Part shown: piece after piece, positions 7,858-17,566 of the stretch
Position numbering within the stretch: the first letter of the stretch is position 1
How the letters are laid out: every line of letters starts with the position of its first letter
Origin: Acidobacteriaceae bacterium
GTDB taxonomy: Bacteria > Acidobacteriota > Terriglobia > Terriglobales > Acidobacteriaceae
DNA length: 64,000 nucleotides
Direction: 5' to 3'
Assembly: GCA_021323655.1 (NCBI GenBank)
Contig: JAJPKO010000047.1
Coordinates: forward strand, 1-64,000
Notes under the pieces: generated by a model
The model's input: the letters and a program-made list of their open reading frames with translations, nothing else
Told to the model about the DNA's origin: nothing
Databases searched by the model: none
Program-made: the position numbers and the translations under genes

Positions 7858-10093
7858 TCTTCTCCACATCCTGTACTCCGTAACCTGCTCCATATCCCTC
7901 ATATCCATAATCGTAGCGCTTGGAATAGGTGTAGTAATTTTCAAGACGAAGGTCTACATCGTTCACCACTGTACCCAGTAACCGGGCATTAACCCTGAGC
8001 AATTGATCACGCACTTTCAGGAGTGCCTTCTTTCTCGTCACTCCTGCGCGTACCAGAACAAATACAACGTCCACATGCGGCGCCAGGCTTAACGTGTCTG
8101 CCACCGGAAGGACCGGTGAAGTATCGAGAATGATGTGGTCATATTCCATGCGCCATTGCAGCATCAAGTCTTCCATGCTGCGCGAGGCAAGCATCTCTCC
8201 GGGGTTTGGTGCAATAGGGCCGCGAGTAAGCACCGTCAGGTTCGGCATGTCTGGAAGCGGGTGCTCGTACGCCTCTTCGCCTGATTCGCGCGCCAGCAAT
8301 GTAGATAAACCCGCCCGGTTAGAAGTCTTGAATTTCAGGTGGAGTGTTCCTTTGCGAAGGTCTGTATCCACCAGAAGAACGCGGGCATTACGACGCGCAA
8401 AAGAGATGGCCAGGTTTGCGGCGCAGGTAGATTTCCCTTCTGCAGCGTAACTGCTTGTCATCAATATGATTCTTGGTTCACGGTCGACCGAGGAAAGCAA
8501 AATGGAAGAGCGTAACGTCCTGTATCCTTCTGCACCTATTGAATGCGGCTCATTATAAGAAACGATCTCAGCGGGAAGACCGCTTTTGTGGACTGCCGCG
8601 GCAGTCTCAGGCGACAGTACTGCAGCTTTCCTCTGTGCTCCAAAGTGCGGAATGACCGCCAGAGAGGGTAAGCCCGAGAGCGCTTCGACATCTTCCGATG
8701 TCCTGAGAGTGTCATCCAGAGACTCCATGACCAGCGCGATCAGAATCCCGAGTAGCAAGCCGCCGGCAAGCCCCACTCCCAGGTCTACTCTTTTCTTTGG
8801 AGAAATAGGCCTTGCCGGTTCTGTGGCTCTGTCAATCACATCAATATTGTTGGAATTCAATCCAGCAGTAATGCCCGCTTCCTTCAATTTGGTCTGCAAT
8901 GCGTCATACAGGTCAGAAGCTGAATCCGCCCCGTGCTTCAGAATGTCAAACTCGGCTTCTGAAGCATTGGTACGATATGCCTCCTGCTTGATCTGGTCGA
9001 GTCGTGAGCGCAGAAGGTTTTCCGTGCTTACAGCAGCGTTATATTCTTCTTGAAATTTATTGGTGAGATTGTTGATCTCCGTGTCTATGTTTGACTGGAC
9101 CGTAGAGAGTTGTTTTTCTGCCTCTTTCAACTTGGGCCATTCGGAACCATACTTGGCCTTTAGTTGGGCATACTCAACCATCAGCTCGCTCTGCTGCTGG
9201 CGCAGCGATGTCAATGTAGTGCCCGGCGCCACGGAAGCGAGCAGTTCTGGATTTCGCGTCTGCGCCAGTTTATACCTGGCTTCCTTCACGATGCGGTCTG
9301 CTTCGGCTTCTGCTAACTGCTGGCTGACAGTACGCAGGTTTTCAGCAACCAGACTGTCTCCATCCACTGTCATTCCGACAAGATTATTGTCCCGCTGATA
9401 TTTACTGACCGCTTGTTGGGCTTCCTGCACCTGTGTTTTTAATGCGCTCAACTGTCCGGAAAGCCAGTTAGATATCCGGCTTGTGCCTTCATAACGGGCC
9501 CGCAGGTCTCGTTCCATATATGCGTCCACAATCGCATTCGTAACACTGGTAGCCACTTTCGGATCAGGGTTGCGGAACTTGACCTGGACCAGGTTTGTCC
9601 CTGGCAACACCATAATTTTGAGATTGCCCGACATGGCCTCAAGAAGGGCGGCGCGTTGTGCAGGGGTCAGGGTGCCGGTGTATGGGTTCTTACGGAAGAC
9701 ATTTGAGAAGGGTTTCTTATGATACAGGTCCAGAGAATGAATCACATTCAATAGCACCGTATCGCTGCGCATGATCTGAATTTCAGTTAGTAATCTCTCA
9801 GAGGCAGAGTCTTCGCCGATCAGGCGTTGCTGGATCAGGTTGTTGATACCAATGTTCGTAGACCGGCTCAGATCAATGTCTATATTGGCCGCAGCCTCAT
9901 ACTGAGGGGTAGATAAAAATGCGACGGCCAGGCCCAGAATCGTTCCAAGAAGAATGAACGAAATGAATATCCATCTGCGCTTCAGGACGATCTTGCGTAA
10001 ATCACTTGGCGTCAGGATAGATCGTTCCGGAGGAAGATTTCCAATTAGCCCTGAAGGCATTTCATGTTTCGGTGTAATAGCTTGCCCTTGCAT
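7847..10093 (-). CDS. Wzc-like chain-length determinant / tyrosine autokinase
   Basis: A 748-residue inner-membrane BY-kinase that controls polysaccharide chain length and export. The N-terminal Wzz domain is flanked by transmembrane segments at about 41-61 and 437-455, with a long coiled-coil periplasmic region between (GNVR-like). The cytoplasmic kinase has Walker A TSSYAAEGKSTCAANLA near residue 550, Walker A' VLLVDTDLRKG and Walker B YDHIILDTSP. The C-terminus carries a tyrosine cluster (YYTYSKRYDYGYEGYGAGYG), the usual autophosphorylation tail. It is the first gene of the operon, preceded by AAGGAG about 11 bases before the ATG, and its end overlaps the export gene, implying translational coupling. 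Confidence 0.93.
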   Translation of the reverse strand: MQGQAITPKHEMPSGLIGNLPPERSILTPSDLRKIVLKRRWIFISFILLGTILGLAVAFLSTPQYEAAANIDIDLSRSTNIGINNLIQQRLIGEDSASERLLTEIQIMRSDTVLLNVIHSLDLYHKKPFSNVFRKNPYTGTLTPAQRAALLEAMSGNLKIMVLPGTNLVQVKFRNPDPKVATSVTNAIVDAYMERDLRARYEGTSRISNWLSGQLSALKTQVQEAQQAVSKYQRDNNLVGMTVDGDSLVAENLRTVSQQLAEAEADRIVKEARYKLAQTRNPELLASVAPGTTLTSLRQQQSELMVEYAQLKAKYGSEWPKLKEAEKQLSTVQSNIDTEINNLTNKFQEEYNAAVSTENLLRSRLDQIKQEAYRTNASEAEFDILKHGADSASDLYDALQTKLKEAGITAGLNSNNIDVIDRATEPARPISPKKRVDLGVGLAGGLLLGILIALVMESLDDTLRTSEDVEALSGLPSLAVIPHFGAQRKAAVLSPETAAAVHKSGLPAEIVSYNEPHSIGAEGYRTLRSSILLSSVDREPRIILMTSSYAAEGKSTCAANLAISFARRNARVLLVDTDLRKGTLHLKFKTSNRAGLSTLLARESGEEAYEHPLPDMPNLTVLTRGPIAPNPGEMLASRSMEDLMLQWRMEYDHIILDTSPVLPVADTLSLAPHVDVVFVLVRAGVTRKKALLKVRDQLLRVNARLLGTVVNDVDLRLENYYTYSKRYDYGYEGYGAGYGVQDVEKSEK

Positions 10094-10551
10094 TCCGGGT
10101 CATACTCCTTCGTCAACTTGCTGTTTGCATGCTGGCGCGCTCCCATAGACGGGATGGAAACTAGGGGAGACAAGCATCCCAGAACGTAAGCCAAAGAGTT
10201 TTCAACACATCTCCGAGACCAACCTGGGGGGCGGCTGTCATTTCTCCGATGGTTCCTAAGGAAATCCTTATAAAAATCTCCTGTCTTAGGGACACCTATA
10301 CTCTATCCAAATGTCAGATGCGTGCAACGTTATATTTCAGCAAACACAGAACAACAGGTTCAGTCTTAGGTGCGCATAAACGTGAGGCTGGATACAAAAC
10401 TACCTGACCGGGTGGCAGGACGCACAACCTGTGGGCCGTCATAGGGGCAAATACCTCACCCTGATCACACACCTTCACAATAATGAACCGCGTGGCCTCA
10501 GGTCAACCTCAAAAACCTCGGCCCTGCAGCTTTCTATGTTAAAGAAGCAAT
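10094..10551. other. Intergenic region upstream of the EPS operon
   Basis: About 450 bases without a credible gene. It separates the start of the exopolysaccharide operon (minus strand) from the end of the alpha-mannosidase gene (also minus). It is the natural place for the operon's promoter and regulatory sites. I could not pick a convincing sigma-70 promoter by eye; the clearest structure is the palindrome at 10257-10270 and the terminator hairpin at its right edge. Confidence 0.6.
10257..10270. promoter_or_regulatory. Short palindrome, possible operator
   Basis: TAAGGA and TCCTTA face each other across two bases, about 165 bases upstream of the kinase start. The size and dyad symmetry suit a dimeric regulator, but short palindromes occur by chance, so this is a weak suggestion. 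Confidence 0.22.
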
Positions 10552-10580
10552 AAAAAAGGCCGAAGACAGCGCCTCCGGCC
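10552..10580 (-). terminator. Intrinsic terminator of the alpha-mannosidase gene
   Basis: On the minus strand GGCCGGAG pairs with CTTCGGCC (one G-T wobble) across a loop of about seven bases and is followed by six T residues. It lies about 20 bases after the mannosidase stop codon and has the classic form of a Rho-independent terminator. Confidence 0.8.
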
Positions 10581-10601
10581 CCCAGCAATTCTCTTGTTTT
10601 G

Positions 10602-13600
10602 TTACTTTTGCGAATAATCCACCTTTAGCGCCAGAATTTCATACGGATGAATTGGAACTGTCAGCCTTCCGTTTTCCACAGAAAGACCGGGTCCCTCCGG
10701 CTGCTCCAGCAGGTTGGTCTCTGTAGCCGAAGTTGCGCCAGAAGGCAGTGTGACCTCTACATTCGCTTGCTTCCCTGCCCATTCGTACATATGCAGGACC
10801 AGCGCGTTCGAGTCCTCGGCCTTCTTCATCGCCGTCAGAACCACGTTTTCTGGCTTCACGGTGACAAAGGAGTGCTCCAGCGGAAGTGTTCCAGCGTGTG
10901 CTTCCACCTGCACGGCCTTTAGCTTGTAGTTGTAGTCATAGCCATGACGTACCGTCAGCGCCTGCTTCCAGTCTCCGCCATGAGGATAGAGCGCGAAGCT
11001 GAAATGCTGGTGCCCGCGGTCTGCATCCGGATCAGGCCATGTCGGGGAGCGAAGCAGCGAGAGCCGCAGCACATTTCCGGCATCGTCATACCCGTACTTG
11101 GAATCGTTGATGAGGCTGAAACCGTGCTGCCCATCGCCAAGATCGGCCCAGCGTAGCGCCGGAACCTCAAACTGTGCCTTGTCCCAACTGTTGTTGCGCG
11201 TAGTCGGACGCTCAATGCTTCCATAAGGAATCTCGTAGGTCGCCTTGTCGCTCGACGCCGCCAGCGGGAAGGCCGCCTTTAGCAGAATGTGCGTCTCGTG
11301 CCAGTCAATGTCGTTAACGATATTGACTTCGTCCGAATATGCAGCGAGCTGGATCTCCTGCACAAACTTCGAGTTCTGCCAGTGCCGTGTCACGCGGACC
11401 GAGGCGCGCGCGGGCCCCTTCTCCACCAACTCGACCGAATCTGCTTCGGTCAGCTTTGCCGGAGGAACATCCAGCGTACCCGGATCAATGTTCCATGCGT
11501 CGTACTCTTTCGGAAGGTCTTTGAACGCCTGGAGTTCATTGCCGCAGGCGCCAGAGGCCAGCGACTCGAAGTTCGTCTTCTTGTCGAAGATGCTGGTAAT
11601 ACACCCCGTCGTCTTGTCCACCGTCACGCGCAGCAGTGAGTTTTCAAGCGTAAGGCCGTTCACCTTCAAATCGCTCGTGAAGGCCTTCTCGCCCGGGACC
11701 ACGTGCAACACGGCATAACCCATGGAAGGCACGTTCTTCGCCAGGACCAGCAGCTTGTAGGTGTTGGTTGACTTATCGCTCGAAAGCACCAGCGATGGCA
11801 ACACCTGGTTCTTTGTGTCCAGAACAGAAACGCCGTTTGGTGTAGCATTCGGCATCTGCACTGAAACTTCAAACCAGTCCGAGCGCTCCCATGCCAGCGG
11901 ATTAAACACCAGCACCGGAACGTCGCCCGCGGCCTTCGTGTTGATACGCGCAGCAATCGTCTTCAACGAGTCCTGAGAAATCTTGTCCGTCTCCAGATGC
12001 GTCTTGTCGAACTGCTCCTGCGCTTCTTTGTAAATGATGCCGATACCCGAACCGGCCGCCAGATCATGGAAGTCGTTGAAGGTAATTGTCCTCCACGCAT
12101 CCGTCAGCTCATCGTTGGGGTAGCTTTTTCCATCCAGCCACGCCAGCGAAGCATATTTTTCTGCGTTCAATGCCCACATTTCGCTGTGGCGCATGTTCCA
12201 CTTGTGCTGGGCCTGGGTAGTCATCACGCCGCGATGGTACTCAAAATACATTTCGGTCTTCCATGTCGGGATCGCGATCTGTCCATTGGCCGGTGTGGGA
12301 GGCGGCGTGTAGCCCTTCATCATCTTGAAGTAGTCCCACTCCGGTGATTCCGGAGCAATCTGCTTCTCAACCGTGCTGAAGTAGCTCTGCGCTGTTCCAA
12401 ACTGGTAATTCGGGACAATCTTGTCCGGCTGCGCCCAGTGCTCGCCCTCATCCAGAATGGCGCGGGTCGGACCGCCGCCGTGATCGCCAATGCCGTAAAG
12501 GTCCATCATGTTCAGCATCCCCGGCGAACGCTTGCGGGCCACGGCCATGTCATCAGAAAGACGAACAGGGTTGAGGTTGCCATTGGCATAATCGTGCGGG
12601 AAGTAGGTCAGCACCTTACTGCCGTCCGGCGACTCCCACCAGAAGAGCTTGAACGGAAGCTGGTTGGTGTCGTTCCACGTCATCTTCTGTGTGACGAAAT
12701 AGTCAATGCCGGACTTCTTGTAAATCTGCGGCAACTGCCAGTTATAGCCAAAGGAGTCCGGGTTCCAGCCGATCCGAACGTCTACTCCGTACTCCTGCTT
12801 GTAGAAGCGCTTGCCCAGCAGGATCGAGCGGGCTGTGGCTTCACCGGATGGCATGTTTAGGTCAGGCTCGACCCACATGCCGCCCACGATCTCCCACCGG
12901 CCTTCCTTGATGCGCTTCTTGATCTCATTGTTGATGTTCGGATACTTGGTCGCCATCCAGTAGTTATAGGCGGCAGCAGACTGTGTGTATGTATAGTTCG
13001 GATATTCGTTCATCAACTGCAGCGCGGTCGAAAAGGTCCGCTTTACCACGTCCACTGTTTCCGTCCATGGCCACAGCCATGCAGCATCAATGTGCGAGTT
13101 CCCGGTCAGATGGAAAGTGGCCTGCTTCAACAACTGTTTCAGCGATTCCAGATCGCTCGCCGCTGCCTTCAGTGAAGCATCGAATTTGGACTGGTCAGCG
13201 GAATCCAGTGCTTTCAGGTCCACAGCGTGGATGGCCTTCTCTAGCGTCGCTTCATCGCCCTGCTGGTTCGTCGAAAGGCTCGGGACCAGCACCGCGGCTG
13301 AGAGGAACTCCTTACGTAGGTCGTCGGGATTGGGCCGGTCTTCAGTAAAATCAATCTTGAACTCGGCATTGCCGAAGGTCTTCTGGTCCACGGTCTGCAT
13401 CAGCTTGACCGCAATCAGTATCTTGTCTCCGGGTTTCGCCTTGTCCACCAGAACAATCGGCTCCAGATCATCACCGAGAGCCACACGATTGCCATTGAAG
13501 TAGATGATCTGCGGCATGGGGCCATTGGCCGAGGCCTGGAAGCGAAACCAGATCCGCGTTCCGGTCAGGTCATATCCATGCAACGTCTTCGGCACTTCAA

Positions 13601-13652
13601 CCCAGCGCCGAAACCAAGCCGCTTCTCCCGAGGCCTTAAATCCCGGTCTCAC
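10602..13652 (-). CDS. Alpha-mannosidase, glycoside hydrolase family 38 (main part)
   Basis: A 1016-residue reading frame for a retaining GH38 alpha-mannosidase that removes terminal alpha-mannose from glycans. Metal-binding HIDAAWLWPW lies near residue 183, the nucleophile region WNPDSFGYNW near 295, and HDLAAGSG near 540. The C-terminal half has the beta-sandwich domains normal for GH38. An N-terminal jelly-roll-like domain begins around the first residues. The first start available is a GTG inside conserved domain sequence, and an in-frame TGA (13689-13691) separates it from an upstream segment with signal peptide; the same frame continues on both sides. So the real gene probably spans 10602-13886 with one nonsense change, a sequencing error, or the enzyme is now translated without its signal. 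Confidence 0.85.
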   Translation of the reverse strand: MRPGFKASGEAAWFRRWVEVPKTLHGYDLTGTRIWFRFQASANGPMPQIIYFNGNRVALGDDLEPIVLVDKAKPGDKILIAVKLMQTVDQKTFGNAEFKIDFTEDRPNPDDLRKEFLSAAVLVPSLSTNQQGDEATLEKAIHAVDLKALDSADQSKFDASLKAAASDLESLKQLLKQATFHLTGNSHIDAAWLWPWTETVDVVKRTFSTALQLMNEYPNYTYTQSAAAYNYWMATKYPNINNEIKKRIKEGRWEIVGGMWVEPDLNMPSGEATARSILLGKRFYKQEYGVDVRIGWNPDSFGYNWQLPQIYKKSGIDYFVTQKMTWNDTNQLPFKLFWWESPDGSKVLTYFPHDYANGNLNPVRLSDDMAVARKRSPGMLNMMDLYGIGDHGGGPTRAILDEGEHWAQPDKIVPNYQFGTAQSYFSTVEKQIAPESPEWDYFKMMKGYTPPPTPANGQIAIPTWKTEMYFEYHRGVMTTQAQHKWNMRHSEMWALNAEKYASLAWLDGKSYPNDELTDAWRTITFNDFHDLAAGSGIGIIYKEAQEQFDKTHLETDKISQDSLKTIAARINTKAAGDVPVLVFNPLAWERSDWFEVSVQMPNATPNGVSVLDTKNQVLPSLVLSSDKSTNTYKLLVLAKNVPSMGYAVLHVVPGEKAFTSDLKVNGLTLENSLLRVTVDKTTGCITSIFDKKTNFESLASGACGNELQAFKDLPKEYDAWNIDPGTLDVPPAKLTEADSVELVEKGPARASVRVTRHWQNSKFVQEIQLAAYSDEVNIVNDIDWHETHILLKAAFPLAASSDKATYEIPYGSIERPTTRNNSWDKAQFEVPALRWADLGDGQHGFSLINDSKYGYDDAGNVLRLSLLRSPTWPDPDADRGHQHFSFALYPHGGDWKQALTVRHGYDYNYKLKAVQVEAHAGTLPLEHSFVTVKPENVVLTAMKKAEDSNALVLHMYEWAGKQANVEVTLPSGATSATETNLLEQPEGPGLSVENGRLTVPIHPYEILALKVDYSQK

Positions 13653-13688
13653 CGTCTGCCAGCTCGAATCATCGAGATTCAGGCTTTC

Positions 13689-13886
13689 TCAGTGCGGAAC
13701 ATCGCCCGCATGGAACTTCCATTCCCCCGCATCCAGATGGTCCAGATCGCCAAGGCGTTCAATCACTGCCTGCGAATCCGAAGGCAGCGACTTCACAATC
13801 TGTCGAACGTCCTGCGCCCAAACCGCGGAGGAAACAAACATGGCAGCAAATGCCACTCCCCGCCCTATTCCAATCTTCACCTGCAA
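13689..13886 (-). pseudogene. Detached N-terminus (signal peptide) of the GH38 mannosidase
   Basis: This 65-codon frame starts with an apparent Sec signal peptide (MQVKIGIGRGVAFAAMFVSS, cleavage after VWAQ) and continues to GEWKFHAGDVPH before TGA. Without changing frame the next codons read ESLNLDDSSWQTVRPGFKA and run into the mannosidase. The pattern W-x-F-x-x-G-D ... LDDSSW-x-x-V is the usual start of the jelly-roll domain of such enzymes, so both halves belong to one gene. A single base change, for example GGA to TGA, would explain the break. The promoter region between here and 14078 is shared with the divergent propeller gene. Confidence 0.8.
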
Positions 13887-14077
13887 ACTCCTTGCTCTTG
13901 ATTCCGCGCAGTATTCTCCTCAGCAAGGGCGAGAAAAACTGCCGGGTAGAGACGGATGGATTATAACCCTTAAGGGCCCACAAGTGGAAACGTTCCCATC
14001 GTTCAGGCTCAGGGTGCAGCGCCTGATCAGCTTGCACTCTGTACGCTCTGCCCTGTGCCCTGTACCCTGTTACTAGC

Positions 14078-16270
14078 ATGAAGCTCCAATTTCTGCCTGC
14101 ACTTCTAGCTCTTGCCACTTCTGTGGCTGTCGCACAGGGAACGAAGCTCTGGACCCAGCAGCGCTTCGACGAATTTGAAAAAGGCACGCCCAAAGGTGTG
14201 ACCATCCGCAGCAATGGCCTGCTTGAACCCGGGCCGGAAGGCCGCCAGATTGCGCTTACTCCTTCTACGTATATCTGGGCCATTGCGGCTGACTCCGCAG
14301 GCAACGCCTACACCGCAACTGGCTCTCCTGCCACGGTGCTGCGCGTCGCGCCCGATGGCAAAGTCACAAAGCTGTTTTCGAGCAAAGATCTCACCGTGCA
14401 GGCTATCGCCGTCGCCAAAGATGGCACAGTCTACGCGGGCACCCTGCCTTCAGGCAAGGTGTATAAAATTCCGGCTGGCGTAACTGATCTTGATGAAACC
14501 AAAGCAGCCGTTGTCTTTGACCCGGCACAGACTGAGGCCAAGCCAAAATACATCTGGGCGCTCGCATTCGACAAAACAGGCCTCCTCTACATCGCCACCG
14601 GAGGTCCTGCCGGAATCTATCGCGTACATCCTGCCGGAGCAGAAAAACCAGAGCTTTTCTTCAAGAGCGACGAGCAACATGTCCGCGCCCTGGCTTTCGA
14701 TTCCTCTGGAAACCTCATCGCAGGCTCAGACGGCAGCGGCCTTGTCTATCGCATAGACCCAAACGGCAAAGGCTATGTGCTCTATGACGCGCCGAAGCAC
14801 GAAATCACCTCACTCGCCATCAGCGACAACGGCACCATCTATGCTTCAGCTGTAGGTGGCAAGGGGCAGACCACGCTTCCGCCGCTTCCTGTTCAGGGAC
14901 AGCCTTCTGTATCCACCACGATTACATTTGTACAGCCCGGCTCAGTCCAGGCCTTTAACGGCAACACGGTAATTCCTGACGGTTCTGAGGTCTACGCGAT
15001 TCCGCAGCATTCAGCCCCGCGCAAAATCTGGACCGACCGCGATGACATTGTCTACGCGCTGCACTGGACTCAGCAGGGCCTTCTCGCCGCGACCGGAAAC
15101 CGGGGCCGTATATACCGTATTCAGGACAACGGCGACTACGCCGACATCGCGCACCTTGAAGCGTCTCAGGCCGTAGGCTTTGCCGATTCCGCGCAAGGTC
15201 TATACGTGGGCACAGCCAATACGGGAAAGGTATACCTGCTCAGCCATGGCCCGGCAGGTGAAAGCTCCTACCTGAGCGATGTATTCGATGCAGGCGTCTT
15301 CTCGCAATGGGGTCGTGCCGAAGTAGATTCCAGCGCCGCTAACTACGAGCTTTACGCTCGCGCCGGAAATATCGAGAACCCGGAGCGCGCATGGAGCGAC
15401 TGGAAGAAGATCACCCCAAACAATGGCCCGCTTGGACTCGAACAGGCGCGGTTTCTGCAATGGAAGCTGGTACTGCATCCCGGTGCTTCGATTGGTTCCG
15501 TCGGTATCAACTACTTGCCGGTGAACGTTGCTCCCGTCATAGACGAGATTGCTGTCGTACCCGGTGCGCGGGTCAACGCACCACCACAGCCGACGCAGCA
15601 GAACCAGACTGTGCCCATCAGCTTCAATGAGCCGTCGCGCCCTGCCGTTCAGTTCAATGAATCTGGCCGGGAGCCGCTCACAGGAACCAGAGACAAGTCC
15701 GCTGTCACAGTACGATGGGCCTCCCACGACGATAACGGCGACGAAATGGTCTATGCCCTTTACTATCGCGGTAACGGGGACAAAGAGACCAACTGGCAAC
15801 TGCTGAAAGACAAGATCAACGAGCGTTTTTATACCTTCGACGCTTCAGCATTCCCCGATGGCGCCTATCGCCTGAAAGTTGTTGCCAGTGATGCGCCATC
15901 ACACAATCCGAGTGAGGCCTTGACAACAGAAAAGGTCAGCGACCGCTTTGTGATCGACACAACACCGCCATCGCTTTCTCCAATTGATGCTCATCTGGTG
16001 AATGGGAAAATCCACGTAGTACTTTCCGCCACCGATGCTACAAGCCCCGTTGCGCGCGCTGAGTACTCCGTAGATGCAGGGCCATGGCAATATGTCGAGC
16101 CAGTCGGCAAGCTCTCCGACTCCCTGACTGAGCACTATGATTTCGACGCACAAATTCCCCCACGTCAGCCCGGTTCTGCCGCGCCCGAAAACCCATCCGA
16201 GCACCTGGTGACCGTGCGCGTCTATGACCGCTATGACAACGTGGCAGCAGCAAAGGCAGTCGTCCGGTGA
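14078..16270 (+). CDS. Secreted beta-propeller protein of unknown function
   Basis: A 730-residue exported protein. A signal peptide (MKLQFLPALLALATSVAVAQ) is followed by at least six propeller blades, visible as recurring strands such as YIWAIAADSAGNAYTATG, AIAVAKDGTVYAGT, YIWALAFDKTGLLYIATGG, VRALAFDSSGNLIAGSDG and ITSLAISDNGTIYASA, similar to NHL/SMP-30-type propellers. The last 250 residues look like immunoglobulin or fibronectin-type folds (VRWASHDDNGDEMVYALYYR, DTTPPSLSPIDAHLVNGK). No catalytic motif is evident, so a binding or scaffold role is more likely than an enzyme. The stop overlaps the next gene's GTG start by four bases (GTGA), implying a tightly coupled partnership with the permease. 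Confidence 0.82.
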   Translation: MKLQFLPALLALATSVAVAQGTKLWTQQRFDEFEKGTPKGVTIRSNGLLEPGPEGRQIALTPSTYIWAIAADSAGNAYTATGSPATVLRVAPDGKVTKLFSSKDLTVQAIAVAKDGTVYAGTLPSGKVYKIPAGVTDLDETKAAVVFDPAQTEAKPKYIWALAFDKTGLLYIATGGPAGIYRVHPAGAEKPELFFKSDEQHVRALAFDSSGNLIAGSDGSGLVYRIDPNGKGYVLYDAPKHEITSLAISDNGTIYASAVGGKGQTTLPPLPVQGQPSVSTTITFVQPGSVQAFNGNTVIPDGSEVYAIPQHSAPRKIWTDRDDIVYALHWTQQGLLAATGNRGRIYRIQDNGDYADIAHLEASQAVGFADSAQGLYVGTANTGKVYLLSHGPAGESSYLSDVFDAGVFSQWGRAEVDSSAANYELYARAGNIENPERAWSDWKKITPNNGPLGLEQARFLQWKLVLHPGASIGSVGINYLPVNVAPVIDEIAVVPGARVNAPPQPTQQNQTVPISFNEPSRPAVQFNESGREPLTGTRDKSAVTVRWASHDDNGDEMVYALYYRGNGDKETNWQLLKDKINERFYTFDASAFPDGAYRLKVVASDAPSHNPSEALTTEKVSDRFVIDTTPPSLSPIDAHLVNGKIHVVLSATDATSPVARAEYSVDAGPWQYVEPVGKLSDSLTEHYDFDAQIPPRQPGSAAPENPSEHLVTVRVYDRYDNVAAAKAVVR

Positions 16271-17526
16271 AGTTTGAGCTTTTCGTCGCCGCCCGATATC
16301 TGCGCGCCAAGCGCAGGCAGGCGGTTATCGGTGTTATCACCGCCATCTCTGTCATCGGAGTGGCCGTGGGAGTGGCCGCGCTCATCATCGCACTTGCCAT
16401 CACTAATGGGATGAGCCGTGACCTGCGCGAACGCCTGCTCAGCTCGACCGCGCATGTCTCGCTCATGCGCATCCAGAGCGACGGCATCCGCAACTGGCGC
16501 GCGCTGACGGACAAGTTGCGCAAACTACCTCATGTGACCGCAGCCGCCCCCGGCCTCTATGAGCCTGTGCTCATCTCGCGCGGGGCGCTTTCCGGTGGAG
16601 CGGAGATCAAAGGCATTGTCCCCAGCGAAGAGCGCACCGTCAGCGACCTGCTCTCGCGCATCACACAGGGCAGCGCCGCGCCGTTATCCAATCCGGATCC
16701 CTCGACACCTGCAACAGATGAAGCCAATCGCCCCACTCCGCCCATTGTCGTCGGCTACGATCTCGCTGATTCGTTGAATGCGAAGGTAGGCGACACTGTG
16801 ATGGTCACCAGTCCGCAGGGCGAACTCACACCATACGGACTCGTGCCCAAATACCAGCGCTTCCGAATTACAGGGATCTTCCACTCCGGCTTCTACCAGT
16901 ACGACTCCAGTTTTGCCTTCGTTCGCCTCACCGACGCGCAGCGCCTGTTCGATGAGCCCGACTTGGTCTCCATCATCTCCTTCAAAGTGGACGACCTCTA
17001 CCACGCCGACCGCATCGGCAAAGAAATCGAAGCCGCCGCAGGCCCCGGCTTTGAGACCACCAACTGGATGGAGCAGAACCGCGAGCTCTTCCGAGCGCTC
17101 AAGCTGGAACAGATCGTTACCTTCATCGTCATCGGGCTGATCGTCTGCGTTGCAGCGCTCAATATCCTCATCGCACTCACCATGATGGTCATGGAGAAGA
17201 CCAAAGACATCGCTGTGCTTATGTCCATCGGGGTCAAGCCTGAACAGGTGCGCCGCATCTTCCTCATGCAGGGTTTTCTCATCAGCCTGATTGGTACAAT
17301 CATCGGCCTGGTGCTGGGGTATGCGCTCTCATGGGCGGGCGGACACTACCGCTTCATCCATCTTTCCGCCGATATCTACTCGATTGACTACCTGCCGTTT
17401 GCCCCGCGTATCCGCGACGGCATCGTCGTTGCTCTGGTTTCGCTGGGCGTTTCGTTGCTGGCAACGCTATATCCTTCGTCATCAGCCGCACGCGTGCTTC
17501 CAGCAGAGGCGCTACGCTATGAATAA
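16267..17526 (+). CDS. ABC transporter permease, LolC/LolE-MacB type
   Basis: A 419-residue FtsX-superfamily permease. The N-terminus FVAARYLRAKRRQAVIGVIT and the first membrane segment (about 20-45) are typical of LolC/LolE, which release lipoproteins from the inner membrane. A periplasmic MacB-type domain occupies about 45-275, then three membrane segments form the C-terminal FtsX domain (IVTFIVIGLIVCVAALNILI, KDIAVLMSIGVKPEQVRRIF between them, and the last near 380-400). The GTG start overlaps the propeller stop. The matching ATPase is probably the LolD-like gene at 19167, two genes downstream. Only one permease gene is present, suggesting a homodimer; lipoprotein release versus another envelope substrate cannot be settled from sequence. 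Confidence 0.87.
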   Translation: MKFELFVAARYLRAKRRQAVIGVITAISVIGVAVGVAALIIALAITNGMSRDLRERLLSSTAHVSLMRIQSDGIRNWRALTDKLRKLPHVTAAAPGLYEPVLISRGALSGGAEIKGIVPSEERTVSDLLSRITQGSAAPLSNPDPSTPATDEANRPTPPIVVGYDLADSLNAKVGDTVMVTSPQGELTPYGLVPKYQRFRITGIFHSGFYQYDSSFAFVRLTDAQRLFDEPDLVSIISFKVDDLYHADRIGKEIEAAAGPGFETTNWMEQNRELFRALKLEQIVTFIVIGLIVCVAALNILIALTMMVMEKTKDIAVLMSIGVKPEQVRRIFLMQGFLISLIGTIIGLVLGYALSWAGGHYRFIHLSADIYSIDYLPFAPRIRDGIVVALVSLGVSLLATLYPSSSAARVLPAEALRYE

Positions 17527-17566
17527 GTAAGCAACCAGCCATCATCTTTTCGACTCGAACAAGCGA

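Noticed and set aside
13689-13691. TGA in the mannosidase as a selenocysteine codon
   Set aside because: No SECIS-like hairpin is evident right after the codon, the position is not a redox or catalytic site in the family, and a simple nonsense change explains it better.
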